NCBI RefSeq assembly: GCF_001422725.1
Contig: NZ_LMMA01000023.1
Span: 275,593 to 339,592, forward strand
DNA length: 64,000 nucleotides
Reading direction: 5' to 3'
Source of the DNA: Flavobacterium sp. Leaf82
Lineage (GTDB): Bacteria > Bacteroidota > Bacteroidia > Flavobacteriales > Flavobacteriaceae
Shown: positions 36,678 to 45,544 of the stretch, piece by piece
Position numbering within the stretch: position 1 is the stretch's first letter
Layout: each line of letters begins with the position of its first letter
Made by a program: the position numbers and the translations under genes
The notes under the pieces: model-generated
What the model saw: the letters and a program-made list of their open reading frames with translations, nothing else
What the model was told of the DNA's origin: nothing
Databases searched by the model: none

Positions 36678-37302
36678 ATGAACAACACCTGGACAGACAG
36701 ATGGAACGATCGCTACAGCAGCGAGGAATTTGCTTATGGCGAAGAACCCAACAATTATTTAAAAGAACAATTAGAAAAACTAAAAACAGGAAGCATTCTT
36801 TTTTCCCGCTGAAGGCGAAGGTCGTAATGCCGTTTTTGCAGCCAAATTGGGTTGGCAAGTTGCAGCGTTTGATATTAGTGCCGAGGGAAAAAACAAAGCC
36901 ATAAAACTGGCTCAAGCAAACAATGTAAAATTAGATTATCAGGTTGGAGAATTAGAAACCCTAAACTATCAATCTCAGCAATTTGATGTTATTGCCTTAA
37001 TTTATGCACACTTTCCGGCAACTGTTAAATCTTCTATTCACAAAACATTAGAAACTTATTTACGCAAAGGCGGAATCATTATTTTTGAAGCTTTCAGCAA
37101 AAAACATTTAGAATATCTGGCTGTAAACGATAAAGTTGGCGGACCAAAAGATATTGAATCCTTATTTTCTATTGAAGAAATACAATCTGATTTTCCTGAT
37201 TACGAAATCATCCAGCTGGAAGAAAAAGAAATCGAATTAAATGAAGGATTATTCCATAACGGAAAAGGTTCTGTTATTCGATTTGTTGGCAAGAAAAAAT
37301 AA
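36678..37302 (+). pseudogene. Class I SAM methyltransferase broken by a T-tract frameshift
   Basis: The gene starts at 36678 ([20 protein letters not shown]) and reads correctly to ..KTGSILF, then stops at 36810. Removing one T from the run of six at 36799-36804 restores ..[20 protein letters not shown] (motif I), [22 protein letters not shown] and a full C-terminus to 37302. The whole protein would be about 207 residues, like thiopurine/tellurite-type methyltransferases. It may be a sequencing error, a recent mutation or slippage-based switching. A shorter start at 36847 would lack motif I. Confidence 0.8.
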
Positions 37303-37321
37303 TCTACTTCAATAACGTTTC

Positions 37322-37363
37322 GTAGAGATGCACAAAAAACTCATACTTCCTGTGCATCTCTAC
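37322..37363. repeat. 13-bp hairpin repeat upstream of the hydrolase gene
   Basis: GTAGAGATGCACA (37322-37334) and TGTGCATCTCTAC (37351-37363) are a perfect inverted pair. A related hairpin follows the hydrolase gene at 38339-38375. It can also serve as terminator for the preceding transcript, although no long T run follows. Confidence 0.65.
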
Positions 37364-37557
37364 ACAATTCCCCCTCTAAACAAATAACTAACTATAATAC
37401 AGTTATTTAAATTTTTCTCAATTGTTAAAATAAAACTTTTATTTGTATTTTAGTACAAAAAACAAACTATCACAAGCGGCAGCCTAAATTAAAAAAGGTT
37501 GTTTCATTTTGCATTGCCCTATTCTAAAATTAGTATAAATTTTAAACAACTTTAATA

Positions 37558-38328
37558 ATGGCAAAATCAAAAACAATTGTATTAGTACACGGAATGTTCG
37601 TGAATGATAGTAGCTGGTCAGAATGGAAAAATTATTATGAGCAAAAAGGGTATACCGTTTATGCACCTGCAAACCCGGGGCACTCCGGCGATCCAGGCAA
37701 ACTTCGAGAAAATATTCATCCGGATCTTGTTGAAACCGGCTTTATAGATGTGGTGCTAAATATTGCAAAACTCATAGATACTTTACCGGAGAAACCTCTT
37801 GTAATTGGACATTCAATGGCAGGATTAGCCGTTCAAAAACTGATAGATTTAGGCAAAGCAGATGCCGCAGTAAGTATTAATGGAGCGCCTCCTAAAAATG
37901 TTTTTCCACCACTTTCAACAGTAAAAATAGTTTGGCCTGCAGTAAACTTTTTCTCCAGTAAAGGATATTACTTAGGATCAAGAGACTGGTACAATCGTGC
38001 CTTTTTTAATACTCTCCCAAAACCGGAGCAAGACAAAGCTTATGATTTAATTGCCGTCCCTGAAAGTAGAAAAATTGGACGCGAAACATTATTAAAATCT
38101 TTTTCAAATGCAGATTTTAAAAAACCACATCAGCCTATTTTGTTTATTGGCGGAGGAAAAGACAATATATTTCCGCCAGTCTTAACCAAGAAAATTGCAG
38201 CGCAATACAAAGATCCCAACAGCAAAGTCGATGTGAAAATTTATGACGAGAAAAGTCATTTTATTTGTGGTGAAAAAGGATGGGAAGAAATCGCAGATTA
38301 TATATTAAATTGGTACTCTAATTTATAA
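37558..38328 (+). CDS. Alpha/beta hydrolase
   Basis: This 256-residue serine hydrolase has the nucleophile elbow GHSMAG (about residues 84-89), oxyanion-hole region LVHGMFVND near the start, acid in FIGGGKDNIFPPV and His in DEKSHFICGEKGWEE. There is no signal peptide. The substrate is unknown, but the fold is shared by esterases and haloperoxidase-like enzymes. It is flanked on both sides by related hairpin repeats and is probably monocistronic. Confidence 0.88.
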   Translation: MAKSKTIVLVHGMFVNDSSWSEWKNYYEQKGYTVYAPANPGHSGDPGKLRENIHPDLVETGFIDVVLNIAKLIDTLPEKPLVIGHSMAGLAVQKLIDLGKADAAVSINGAPPKNVFPPLSTVKIVWPAVNFFSSKGYYLGSRDWYNRAFFNTLPKPEQDKAYDLIAVPESRKIGRETLLKSFSNADFKKPHQPILFIGGGKDNIFPPVLTKKIAAQYKDPNSKVDVKIYDEKSHFICGEKGWEEIADYILNWYSNL

Positions 38329-38338
38329 ATGGCACAAA

Positions 38339-38375
38339 AGAGACGTACAAAAGAAATACACTTTTGTGCGTCTCT
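38339..38375. repeat. 15-bp hairpin after the hydrolase gene
   Basis: AGAGACGTACAAAAG (38339-38353) pairs with CTTTTGTGCGTCTCT (38361-38375) with one mismatch. It is related in sequence to the hairpin at 37322-37363 and could act as terminator between the hydrolase and the convergent FNR-type gene. Confidence 0.65.
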
Positions 38376-38431
38376 AGAATGTTTTCAGAACAAAAAAATG
38401 CTGAAAAATTGTTGTTTTTATGAAGCTAAAA

Positions 38432-39142
38432 TTAAATAACAAGATATTTATGTTCCATAATTTCAGAACGTAATTTAGAAACATCCAAAATCCCAATTTT
38501 TTTTCCGACGGTTTTAATAAGCATTTCTTTTTTAAGATTTGAAAGTACGCGAATTGCCTGCTCTTCGGTGGTTCCGGCAAAATCAGCAATTTCTTTTCTC
38601 GAAAGTTCAATATCAATTAAGTCATTTATTTGCCCAAATTTTCGATGAATGTACAGCAACAAATCGATTACACGTTCACGAACATTCATATGAGCAATTT
38701 TGCGAATATTGTTTTCACTTTTATTCAGTTCATCGGCATAAAACAACATCAAAGCATACGTAAATTCAGGAACATTCTGAAGAATTTCTAACATCGTTTC
38801 ATTGCTAAAATTACACAAAACGGTATCTTCTAATGCAGAGGCACCAATCAGATATTTTTTACTGGTTCCAAATCCACGAAAACCAACTGTGTCTCCATTT
38901 TTTGTTAATCGAACAATTTGTTCCCTGCCGTTTATTCCGGTTTTTATCGTTTTAACTTTCCCGGAACAAATAAAATAAAGTCCTTTTATAACGTCGCCTT
39001 CTGTAATAAAAGGATTCGCTTTTTTGCAAATAAAAGTCTGCTTTCTTAAAACATATTCTTTCATCTTTTCTAAATGCAAATGTTTTTTAATAAAACAATT
39101 TTCATTGATGCAAGTATAACAAATAGGTTGCTCCTCATTCAT
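38432..39142 (-). CDS. FNR-type Crp/Fnr regulator with Fe-S cysteine set
   Basis: This 236-residue regulator has an N-terminal cysteine cluster, CYTCINENC (Cys 8, 11, 16). A further Cys in ALEDTVLCNFSNETML aligns with the fourth cluster ligand of E. coli FNR, so an oxygen-labile [4Fe-4S] cluster is likely. A cAMP-domain-like barrel, dimer helix and C-terminal winged helix follow (IELSRKEIADFAGTTEEQAI, then RVLSNLKKE). The recognition helix keeps Glu and Arg, as in FNR, but has Ile where FNR has Ser. It is divergent from the fused nitrate reductase gene. TGAT-N4-ATCA boxes at 34442 and 62586 are likely targets. Confidence 0.9.
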   Translation of the reverse strand: MNEEQPICYTCINENCFIKKHLHLEKMKEYVLRKQTFICKKANPFITEGDVIKGLYFICSGKVKTIKTGINGREQIVRLTKNGDTVGFRGFGTSKKYLIGASALEDTVLCNFSNETMLEILQNVPEFTYALMLFYADELNKSENNIRKIAHMNVRERVIDLLLYIHRKFGQINDLIDIELSRKEIADFAGTTEEQAIRVLSNLKKEMLIKTVGKKIGILDVSKLRSEIMEHKYLVI

Positions 39143-39220
39143 TGTTTCAAATTTGATGCATTAACACTAAGTAGTTGTTTCTCTTCTATTTTAATCAAAA
39201 GTAGAAAAATAAATTATAAA

Positions 39221-39254
39221 AATAAGTATTTATACGTAAAAATACTTATTTTTG
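39221..39254 (+). promoter_or_regulatory. Regulatory region of the fused nitrate reductase gene
   Basis: AATAAGTATTT (39221-39231) and AAATACTTATT (39240-39250) are perfect 11-bp arms around an 8-nt centre. Inside lies the 16-bp operator TACGTAAAAATACTTA (39233-39248), matching the nirB and moeA sites. The -7 box TATTTTTG is at 39247-39254. The spacer is shared with the divergent FNR-type gene. Confidence 0.65.
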
Positions 39255-39323
39255 TTTAGACTTAAATAAGTGATTTATTTAGATCTCCAGATTTATTATT
39301 AGTAGTATCCAAAAAAAGCTGTA

Positions 39324-42300
39324 ATGCAAAATACCAAAATCAAAACTACCTGTTCGTATTGTGGCGTTGGCTGTGGCATAATTGTGACCAAAGATGCCAA
39401 AAATGGTGTAATGGTAACGGGCGACAAAGACCATCCTGTAAACAAAGGAATGTTGTGTTCTAAAGGAATGAATTTGCACTACGTAGTCAATGATACTTCA
39501 GACAGGATTTTGTATCCTGAAATGCGTGGCAGTAAATCATATCCGTTAGAACGAGTGAGTTGGGATACAGCGTTTGATCGCGCTGCTGCTGTTTTTACTT
39601 CTATCATAAAAAAATACGGGCCGGACAGCGTTGGTTTTTATATTTCCGGTCAGTGTTTAACCGAAGAATATTATTTGGTAAATAAACTCGTAAAAGGATT
39701 TTTAAAAACTAATAATATCGATACCAATTCTCGTCTTTGCATGAGTTCTGCCGTTGTAGGATATAAAAAAACTTTTGGAGAAGATTCAGTTCCAATCGCT
39801 TATGACGATATCGAATTAGCCGATACTTTCCTGATTACGGGTGCAAACCCAGCTTGGTGTCATCCTATTTTGTTTAGAAGAATTGAAAAACACAAGGAGA
39901 AAAATCCGAAAATAAAAATCATTGTTATCGATCCAAGGCGTACGGATACAGCTGCTTTTGCCGATTTGCATTTGCAGATTATTCCGGGATCTGATATTAT
40001 ATTATATCATGCCATTGCCAAACGTATTATCGAAAAAGGTTACGTAGATCACGATTTTGTAAAAAATAATGCCGAAAATTTCAAACAATATAAAGACTTA
40101 GTTTTAAGTACTTCGTTAGAAAAAGCTTCTAAGATCTGTGGTATTTCTGTAAGTGATATCAAACTTGCTGCGGATATTATAGGCAAAGCAAAAGGTTTTA
40201 TTTCGCTTTGGGCGATGGGACTGAACCAAAGTGCCGTTGGGGTCGATAAAAATACGGCATTACTTAATTTATCATTATTAACGGGACAAATTGGTAAACC
40301 GGGTTCTGGACCATTTTCTTTAACCGGACAACCCAACGCAATGGGAGGACGTGAAGTTGGCGGAATGGCAACACTTTTAGCCGCACACAAAGACATCGCC
40401 AATCCTGAACATCGCAAAGAAGTTGCCGATTTTTGGGGCGTCGATGAAATATCAGATAAACCGGGTTTAACGGCAACCGAAATGTTTGAAGCGCTGGAAT
40501 CCGGAAAAATGAAAGCGGTCTGGATTATTTGCACTAATCCGTTAGTTAGTTTACCGGATTCCCGCCGAATCGAAAAAGCATTGCAAAATGCAAAATTTGT
40601 AGTTGTTCAGGATATTTCGCATAATGCTGATACTTCAAAATATGCCGATTTATTACTGCCTGCTGCGGGTTGGTTAGAAAAAGAAGGTACGATGACCAAC
40701 TCTGAACGTCGGATATCTTATTTACCCAAAGGAATCAATGCTCCGGGTGAAGCACTTTCTGACATTGAAATTTTAATTCGATTTGCTAAAAAAATGAATT
40801 TCAATGGTTTTAATTTTAATAGCGCAGAGGAAATTTATAAAGAACATTGTGCGCTAACTAAAAACACCAATATCGATATTTCGTTCTTAAATTATCATCG
40901 TTTAAAAACCGAAGGCACTTTTCAATGGCCGGTTCCTGACTATGGACATCCGGGAACTCCTCGCCTGTTTACAGATAAGAAATTTTATACGCCATCGCAA
41001 AAAGCAATTTTCAATTTGCCCACAGCAATAGAAAATACATCAGAACAGCCTAATTCGCAATTTCCGTTTATTTTAACAACAGGACGAGTTCGCGATCAAT
41101 GGCATACGATGACAAAAACCGGAAAAGTATCGAGGTTGATGACGCACACACCGAGTCTGGTTTTGGAAATTAACCCAATAGATGCTTTTAAAAATGATAT
41201 TAAAAACGGTGATATTGTTATAGTTTCCAGCAAAAACGGAGAAGTTCGTGTAAAAGCAAAAGTAACAGACTCGATTAAAGAAAAAGTCGTTTTTCTGCCG
41301 ATGCATTGGGGAAAACAACTGGAAAATGATTTGAACAGAACCAATAATTTGACGAATACAGTGGTTGATCCGGTTTCTAAAGAACCAGATTTTAAGTACA
41401 CAACGGTCAATATTACCAAATATGTTAAACCATTTCAGAAAATTGCCATTATAGGCGCTGGAGCTGCGGCTTTCAGGTTTATTCAAAACTATCGCGAATT
41501 TAACTCTACAGATGAAATTGTAGTTTTTTCGAATGAAGTAAATCCATTTTACAATCGGGTTTTACTTCCTGAATATATGACGGGAGAATTTACGTGGGAA
41601 CAATTACTAAAAGTGAAAGATGGCGAAGCTTTAAGTAAACTAAAAATTACCATGAATGCCGGTATTGCGATCACTAAAATTGATTCTACTAAAAAAATAA
41701 TAACTGATAGTTTAGGAGAAATTCATACGTATGATTCGCTGATTATGGCAACCGGAAGCCGTCCTTTTGTTCCGGAAAATGCACAACTTCATCTTCCGGG
41801 GAGATTTACCGTAAGGCGAAAAGAAGATGCTGACCGTTTAAAAAAACATTTAGACAGTACTAATTTACCACCCGAAGAACAACATGTTGTGATAATTGGC
41901 GGAGGTTTATTAGGTCTTGAATTGGCTGCTGCCTTAAAACATAAAAAAGTAAAAACAACAATTGTTCAAAGAGCTTCCCGATTGATGGAACGCCAATTAG
42001 ATAGAATCTCAAGTAAATTATTGGCGGAGGAAGTTCAGCTTCGCGACATTCAGATTTACTTTGATAATGAAGTAAGTACCGTTTTTGAAACTGATAATCC
42101 TCACGAAATAGAAATTGCTTTAAAAAGTGGCAGAATTATTACCGCAAATGCAATCGTTTACACCATTGGAACAATTCCTAATATCGAAATTGCCAGAGAA
42201 AGCGGTCTTTCCTGTGGGCGTGGCGTAAAAGTTAACCAGTATTTGCAAACGTCAAATCCTGATGTTTTTGCGATTGGAGAAATAGCCGAATTCAATAATA

Positions 42301-42842
42301 AATTATTCGGAATCACATCAGCGGCAGAAGAACAAGCTGATATTCTGGCTAACTTTCTGGCTGGTGATATCAGTAGTTTTTACAAAGGTTCTATTTTAAT
42401 GAATATTCTAAAATTAGAAGATATTAACCTTTGTAGTATTGGCGATATCGAAATTCCGGAAAACGATGATTCGTATGAAGAAATCGTTTTTACAGATCTG
42501 AAAAAAAGGTATTACAAAAAATGTATTGTAAAAGATGATCTTCTTGTTGGCGCTATTTTAATGGGTGATAAAAATGAATTTGCTGAGTTTAAAACCATGA
42601 TCGAAAGCAAAATCGAATTATCAGACAAACGAAATTTATTACTCAGAGGAAGTTCAAATGCAAAACCAGTTCTGGGAAAATTAGTTTGTTCCTGCAGTCA
42701 GGTTGGTGCCGGAAACATTGAGGAAACCATAAAAAGCGGTGTCAATAATTTTACAGATTTATGCAAAAATACCGGCGCAGGATTAGGCTGCGGAAGTTGT
42801 AAAACAGAGGTTAAAGAGATATTGGCGAAGTGTAAAGTTTAG
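39324..42842 (+). CDS. Fused assimilatory nitrate reductase (Mo catalytic + FAD reductase + BFD)
   Basis: This 1172-residue single polypeptide reduces nitrate to nitrite in the cytoplasm. Residues 1-700 are a Nas/Nap-type molybdopterin oxidoreductase. It has an N-terminal [4Fe-4S] motif CSYCGVGC (Cys 10, 13, 17 and one further) and a Mo-ligand Cys in NSRLCMSSAVVGYKKTFG. Residues about 705-1110 form an NAD(P)H/FAD reductase (IIGAGAAAFRFI, VIIGGGLLGLELAAAL). Residues 1118-1172 form a BFD-like [2Fe-2S] end (CSCSQVG..CGSCK). In most bacteria the reductase is a separate NasB protein. The fusion would channel electrons from NAD(P)H to Mo without a partner. Confidence 0.95.
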   Translation: MQNTKIKTTCSYCGVGCGIIVTKDAKNGVMVTGDKDHPVNKGMLCSKGMNLHYVVNDTSDRILYPEMRGSKSYPLERVSWDTAFDRAAAVFTSIIKKYGPDSVGFYISGQCLTEEYYLVNKLVKGFLKTNNIDTNSRLCMSSAVVGYKKTFGEDSVPIAYDDIELADTFLITGANPAWCHPILFRRIEKHKEKNPKIKIIVIDPRRTDTAAFADLHLQIIPGSDIILYHAIAKRIIEKGYVDHDFVKNNAENFKQYKDLVLSTSLEKASKICGISVSDIKLAADIIGKAKGFISLWAMGLNQSAVGVDKNTALLNLSLLTGQIGKPGSGPFSLTGQPNAMGGREVGGMATLLAAHKDIANPEHRKEVADFWGVDEISDKPGLTATEMFEALESGKMKAVWIICTNPLVSLPDSRRIEKALQNAKFVVVQDISHNADTSKYADLLLPAAGWLEKEGTMTNSERRISYLPKGINAPGEALSDIEILIRFAKKMNFNGFNFNSAEEIYKEHCALTKNTNIDISFLNYHRLKTEGTFQWPVPDYGHPGTPRLFTDKKFYTPSQKAIFNLPTAIENTSEQPNSQFPFILTTGRVRDQWHTMTKTGKVSRLMTHTPSLVLEINPIDAFKNDIKNGDIVIVSSKNGEVRVKAKVTDSIKEKVVFLPMHWGKQLENDLNRTNNLTNTVVDPVSKEPDFKYTTVNITKYVKPFQKIAIIGAGAAAFRFIQNYREFNSTDEIVVFSNEVNPFYNRVLLPEYMTGEFTWEQLLKVKDGEALSKLKITMNAGIAITKIDSTKKIITDSLGEIHTYDSLIMATGSRPFVPENAQLHLPGRFTVRRKEDADRLKKHLDSTNLPPEEQHVVIIGGGLLGLELAAALKHKKVKTTIVQRASRLMERQLDRISSKLLAEEVQLRDIQIYFDNEVSTVFETDNPHEIEIALKSGRIITANAIVYTIGTIPNIEIARESGLSCGRGVKVNQYLQTSNPDVFAIGEIAEFNNKLFGITSAAEEQADILANFLAGDISSFYKGSILMNILKLEDINLCSIGDIEIPENDDSYEEIVFTDLKKRYYKKCIVKDDLLVGAILMGDKNEFAEFKTMIESKIELSDKRNLLLRGSSNAKPVLGKLVCSCSQVGAGNIEETIKSGVNNFTDLCKNTGAGLGCGSCKTEVKEILAKCKV

Positions 42843-42849
42843 TTTCTTT

Positions 42850-43130
42850 TGTTTCATGTTTCATGTTACTTTACTTTGAACATAAATTTTACCGCAGAGT
42901 TCGCAAAGTTTTTTCGCAGAGTTTCGCAAAGTTTTTTTTATTGATGTTTCAATAAATAACCAAAGTTCACAAAGCTTTGGGCAAAGATCTAAAAGTATCG
43001 CTTTGTGAACTTTTTCGATAGAAAAAAACTTATACACATAATATAAACCTTTGCGAAAAAACTTTGCGAACTCTGTGGTTAAATCAACACAATCCAACAA
43101 CTTGAAACCTGAAACAAATAAAACTTGAAA
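42850..43130. repeat. Three-layer nested inverted repeat
   Basis: Outer arms: GTTTCATGTTTCATGTTA (about 42850) with ..TTGAAACCTGAAAC../..AACTTGAAAC at 43100-43132. Middle arms: 42888-42918 and 43052-43083, about 31 bp (..GCAGAGTTCGCAAAG..) with one mismatch and one gap. Inner arms: AAAGTTCACAAAGC (42962-42975) and its perfect complement at 43000-43013. The 302-nt gap between the fused nitrate reductase and the rubredoxin-domain gene holds nothing else apparent. Confidence 0.75.
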
Positions 43131-43144
43131 CAAAAATTAAAAAA

Positions 43145-44575
43145 ATGGAACTAACAAGACTAATAGTAAAAGGAGGCGTTATTTCGCCGGGGGAATTAAG
43201 AGAAGTAGTCAATATGGCAATGGATCAGGGTTTGGATTCTATTTCATTTGGTTCCAGGCAGGATATTATTTTCCCAAAAGGGTTTAAAACTTTAGATAAA
43301 GAAAAATTAGGCAAGCATCATTTTGTTTTTCCAGAACAAAAAAGTGGCAATAATATCGTTTCGTCTTATGTTTCTACGGATATTTTTAGAAATACAAATT
43401 GGCTTACAGGCAATAAGTTTCTATATATTTTAGAGCAATTTAAAGAGCAGCCAAAATTAAAGGTCAATATAAACGATCCCAAACAGCAACTCGTTCCTTT
43501 GTTTACGGGACATCTTAATTTTATTGCTTCAGAACATGAAGATTATTGGTATTTATACATTCGTTTACCAAATTGGCAACGCATGGAAGTTTATCCTATT
43601 TTGATTTACAGCTGGGATATTGCGCAATTTTATTATGAAATCGAAAAAATTACAGCTCAAGAATCTCTTGGAATCGATATGATATTTGCACTTGTGAGTG
43701 AAGCTCTGGATACCAATAACAGGACAATTGATAAGCCTTTGAATATTCCGTTTTATCCTTTTCCTTATTATGAAGGTATGAACCGTATGGGAATCGATCA
43801 ATATTGGCTGGGTTTGTATTGGAGAAATAATTTATACGATTTAGGTTTTCTAAAAGAAATGTGTGATTTGTGTTTTGATTGCAAAATTGGAAAATTATGT
43901 ATCACGCCCTGGAAATCCTTTATCGTAAAAGGAATCCCAAAGGATCGAAAACTGGAATGGGAAAAATTTTTAGGAAAAAGAGGTATCAACGTGCGTCATT
44001 CGTTATTAGAACTAAATTGGCATTTGCCCGTTGCGATGGAATGGGCGCTTAATCTTAAAACTTTTTTGGTTCGAACTTTAGATCAGTTTGACATTAGCAC
44101 TTACGGATTGACTTTTGGTTTATCAGAGTACAATCGTGATGGACATTATTTTACTTCAATTGTAGTCGAAAAAAATGACTTGCCAAAAGATCTGGAATCT
44201 ATTAAAATCAGAGACACTTATAATGTATTACATGCAAAGAATTTCGATGCCAATACGCGGGAATATGTAGTGCATTCGCAAGATATAGACAAACTCGAAC
44301 TGCCTACAATATTAATTGAATTAAGCCGAAAATACTTTGAAGAACTAGGAAATTTGATTCCCGAAACAACGGAAAATTTACAGAATAAAGAAAAAACGCA
44401 ACTCGATATTTACCAATGTCAGGAATGTTTAACGCTTTATAAATCAGAATATGGAGATGAAAGCCAAGGAATCCCGAAAGGTATTTTATTTACAGATTTA
44501 TCAGAAAGTTATTGTTGCTCTTTATGCGAAGCACCAAAAAGTAATTTTAAGATTCTTGAAGTTGTAGCAAATTAA
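43145..44575 (+). CDS. Sulfite/nitrite-reductase-like protein with C-terminal rubredoxin
   Basis: This 476-residue cytosolic protein starts like a nitrite/sulfite reductase ferredoxin-like half-domain (RLIVKGGVISPGELREVVNM, then SISFGSRQDIIFP). A middle part fits the SiR core but without clear siroheme cysteines. A second half-domain begins near residue 250 (MCDLCFDCKIGKLCITPWKS, FIVKGI). The end is a rubredoxin, with CQEC near 424 and CSLC near 458. Position after the nitrate reductase suggests an electron carrier or auxiliary enzyme for nitrate or nitrite reduction. True nitrite reductase activity is doubtful. The CDLCFDCKIGKLC cysteines could bind another cluster. Confidence 0.75.
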   Translation: MELTRLIVKGGVISPGELREVVNMAMDQGLDSISFGSRQDIIFPKGFKTLDKEKLGKHHFVFPEQKSGNNIVSSYVSTDIFRNTNWLTGNKFLYILEQFKEQPKLKVNINDPKQQLVPLFTGHLNFIASEHEDYWYLYIRLPNWQRMEVYPILIYSWDIAQFYYEIEKITAQESLGIDMIFALVSEALDTNNRTIDKPLNIPFYPFPYYEGMNRMGIDQYWLGLYWRNNLYDLGFLKEMCDLCFDCKIGKLCITPWKSFIVKGIPKDRKLEWEKFLGKRGINVRHSLLELNWHLPVAMEWALNLKTFLVRTLDQFDISTYGLTFGLSEYNRDGHYFTSIVVEKNDLPKDLESIKIRDTYNVLHAKNFDANTREYVVHSQDIDKLELPTILIELSRKYFEELGNLIPETTENLQNKEKTQLDIYQCQECLTLYKSEYGDESQGIPKGILFTDLSESYCCSLCEAPKSNFKILEVVAN

Positions 44576-44624
44576 TCTTTCGATTCTGCTCAGCCCAATT
44601 GTATTCATTCTGAGCAGAACCGAT

Positions 44625-45083
44625 TTATTTTTGTTCTAATAATGCTATTAAATTTTGGTTTAAATCTTTTGTATTTACTCCGGTAACAGCAAAGAATTTT
44701 CGATCAAAATCTTCAACAGTAACAATCGCTTTCTTAATGATTTTTTTTCCTAAATCTGTCAATACAACTACTTTGGCTCTTGTATCTGTAGCATGTTCCT
44801 TTCTCGCAATGAGGCTTTTTTGCTGCAGAGTTCTCAAAACCGTAGAAGTCGTCATAGGGTCAATTTTAGTATGCGCCGAAAGAATAATTTGCGTAACTTC
44901 TTGTGCATGAAGCGTAAGCCAATGTATACTTGCCATCAACACAAATTGTGAATGCGTGATATTATGTTCTTCTAAAGCTTTTTTGATTTCGCGTTGCCAA
45001 AGATTCGTTACTTGCCACAACAAAAAACCAGAACTCTCTTCGGGTTTTTCAACACTAAATGTATTATCTTCTGCTTTACTCAT
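44625..45083 (-). CDS. MarR-family transcriptional regulator
   Basis: This 152-residue winged-helix regulator has the dimer region at the N-terminus (LLWQVTNLWQREIKKALEEH) and HTH ..EVTQIILSAHTKIDPMTTST.. with helix VLRTLQQKSLIARKE. The wing is ATDTRAKVVVLTDLGKKI. It is the last gene of a three-gene minus-strand operon (SRPBCC, UPF0310, MarR). A near copy of the nitrate-gene operator lies in that operon's promoter, so this protein is a candidate for the factor that reads TAAGTA-N4-TACTTA. That link is inference. Confidence 0.88.
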   Translation of the reverse strand: MSKAEDNTFSVEKPEESSGFLLWQVTNLWQREIKKALEEHNITHSQFVLMASIHWLTLHAQEVTQIILSAHTKIDPMTTSTVLRTLQQKSLIARKEHATDTRAKVVVLTDLGKKIIKKAIVTVEDFDRKFFAVTGVNTKDLNQNLIALLEQK

Positions 45084-45097
45084 TTTTATTTTTTCTG

Positions 45098-45544
45098 TTA
45101 CGAATTGTTTGTAACGTTTGTTTTAGAAATCATTTTTGAAGTTATAAAGTTAAAATCATTTTCGTTGATTTCAAAGAACCCGTAACGAAATGGATATCCC
45201 CAGGATTTTTTATTGGGTATAAATTCCAAATTTTCAATTAACGGAAGTATCGAAACTTCACTCGCATCCATAAATTGAATATTTCGTCTAAAAGGAATAA
45301 AATTTTCTGTCATCTGAAAAGCATATACTTCATCACCAACTACTTTTCCTAAAGCTGTAAAAGATTGGCATTTTTCATTTCCTTCCATCGTTATTTTAGA
45401 CGAGTATATTAAAATACAATCTTCCTTTTGCATTCTTTTCAATGGTGCTTCTTTTCCATGACAAACCTGAATAAATCCGCCATTTATAGCTCTTTGTGCA
45501 TGCTCTTTTGAGATTGTCGCTATCCAATATTTCTTTGTTCTCAT
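45098..45544 (-). CDS. UPF0310/EVE-domain protein
   Basis: This 148-residue protein has the EVE (PUA-like) fold: KKYWIATISKEHAQRAINGG, then HGKEAPLKRMQKEDCILIYS, and ..FIPFRRNIQFMDASEVSILP... EVE domains bind modified bases or RNA in other systems. Here the role is unknown. It overlaps the SRPBCC gene start region by 4 nt (45541-45544), so the genes are translationally coupled, and it precedes marR by 14 nt. Confidence 0.8.
   Translation of the reverse strand: MRTKKYWIATISKEHAQRAINGGFIQVCHGKEAPLKRMQKEDCILIYSSKITMEGNEKCQSFTALGKVVGDEVYAFQMTENFIPFRRNIQFMDASEVSILPLIENLEFIPNKKSWGYPFRYGFFEINENDFNFITSKMISKTNVTNNS

Noticed and set aside
36847..37302. Stand-alone 151-residue protein
   Set aside because: It lacks methyltransferase motif I, which is just upstream in the same frame and follows the broken N-terminal part. 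It is the 3' part of a frameshifted gene.
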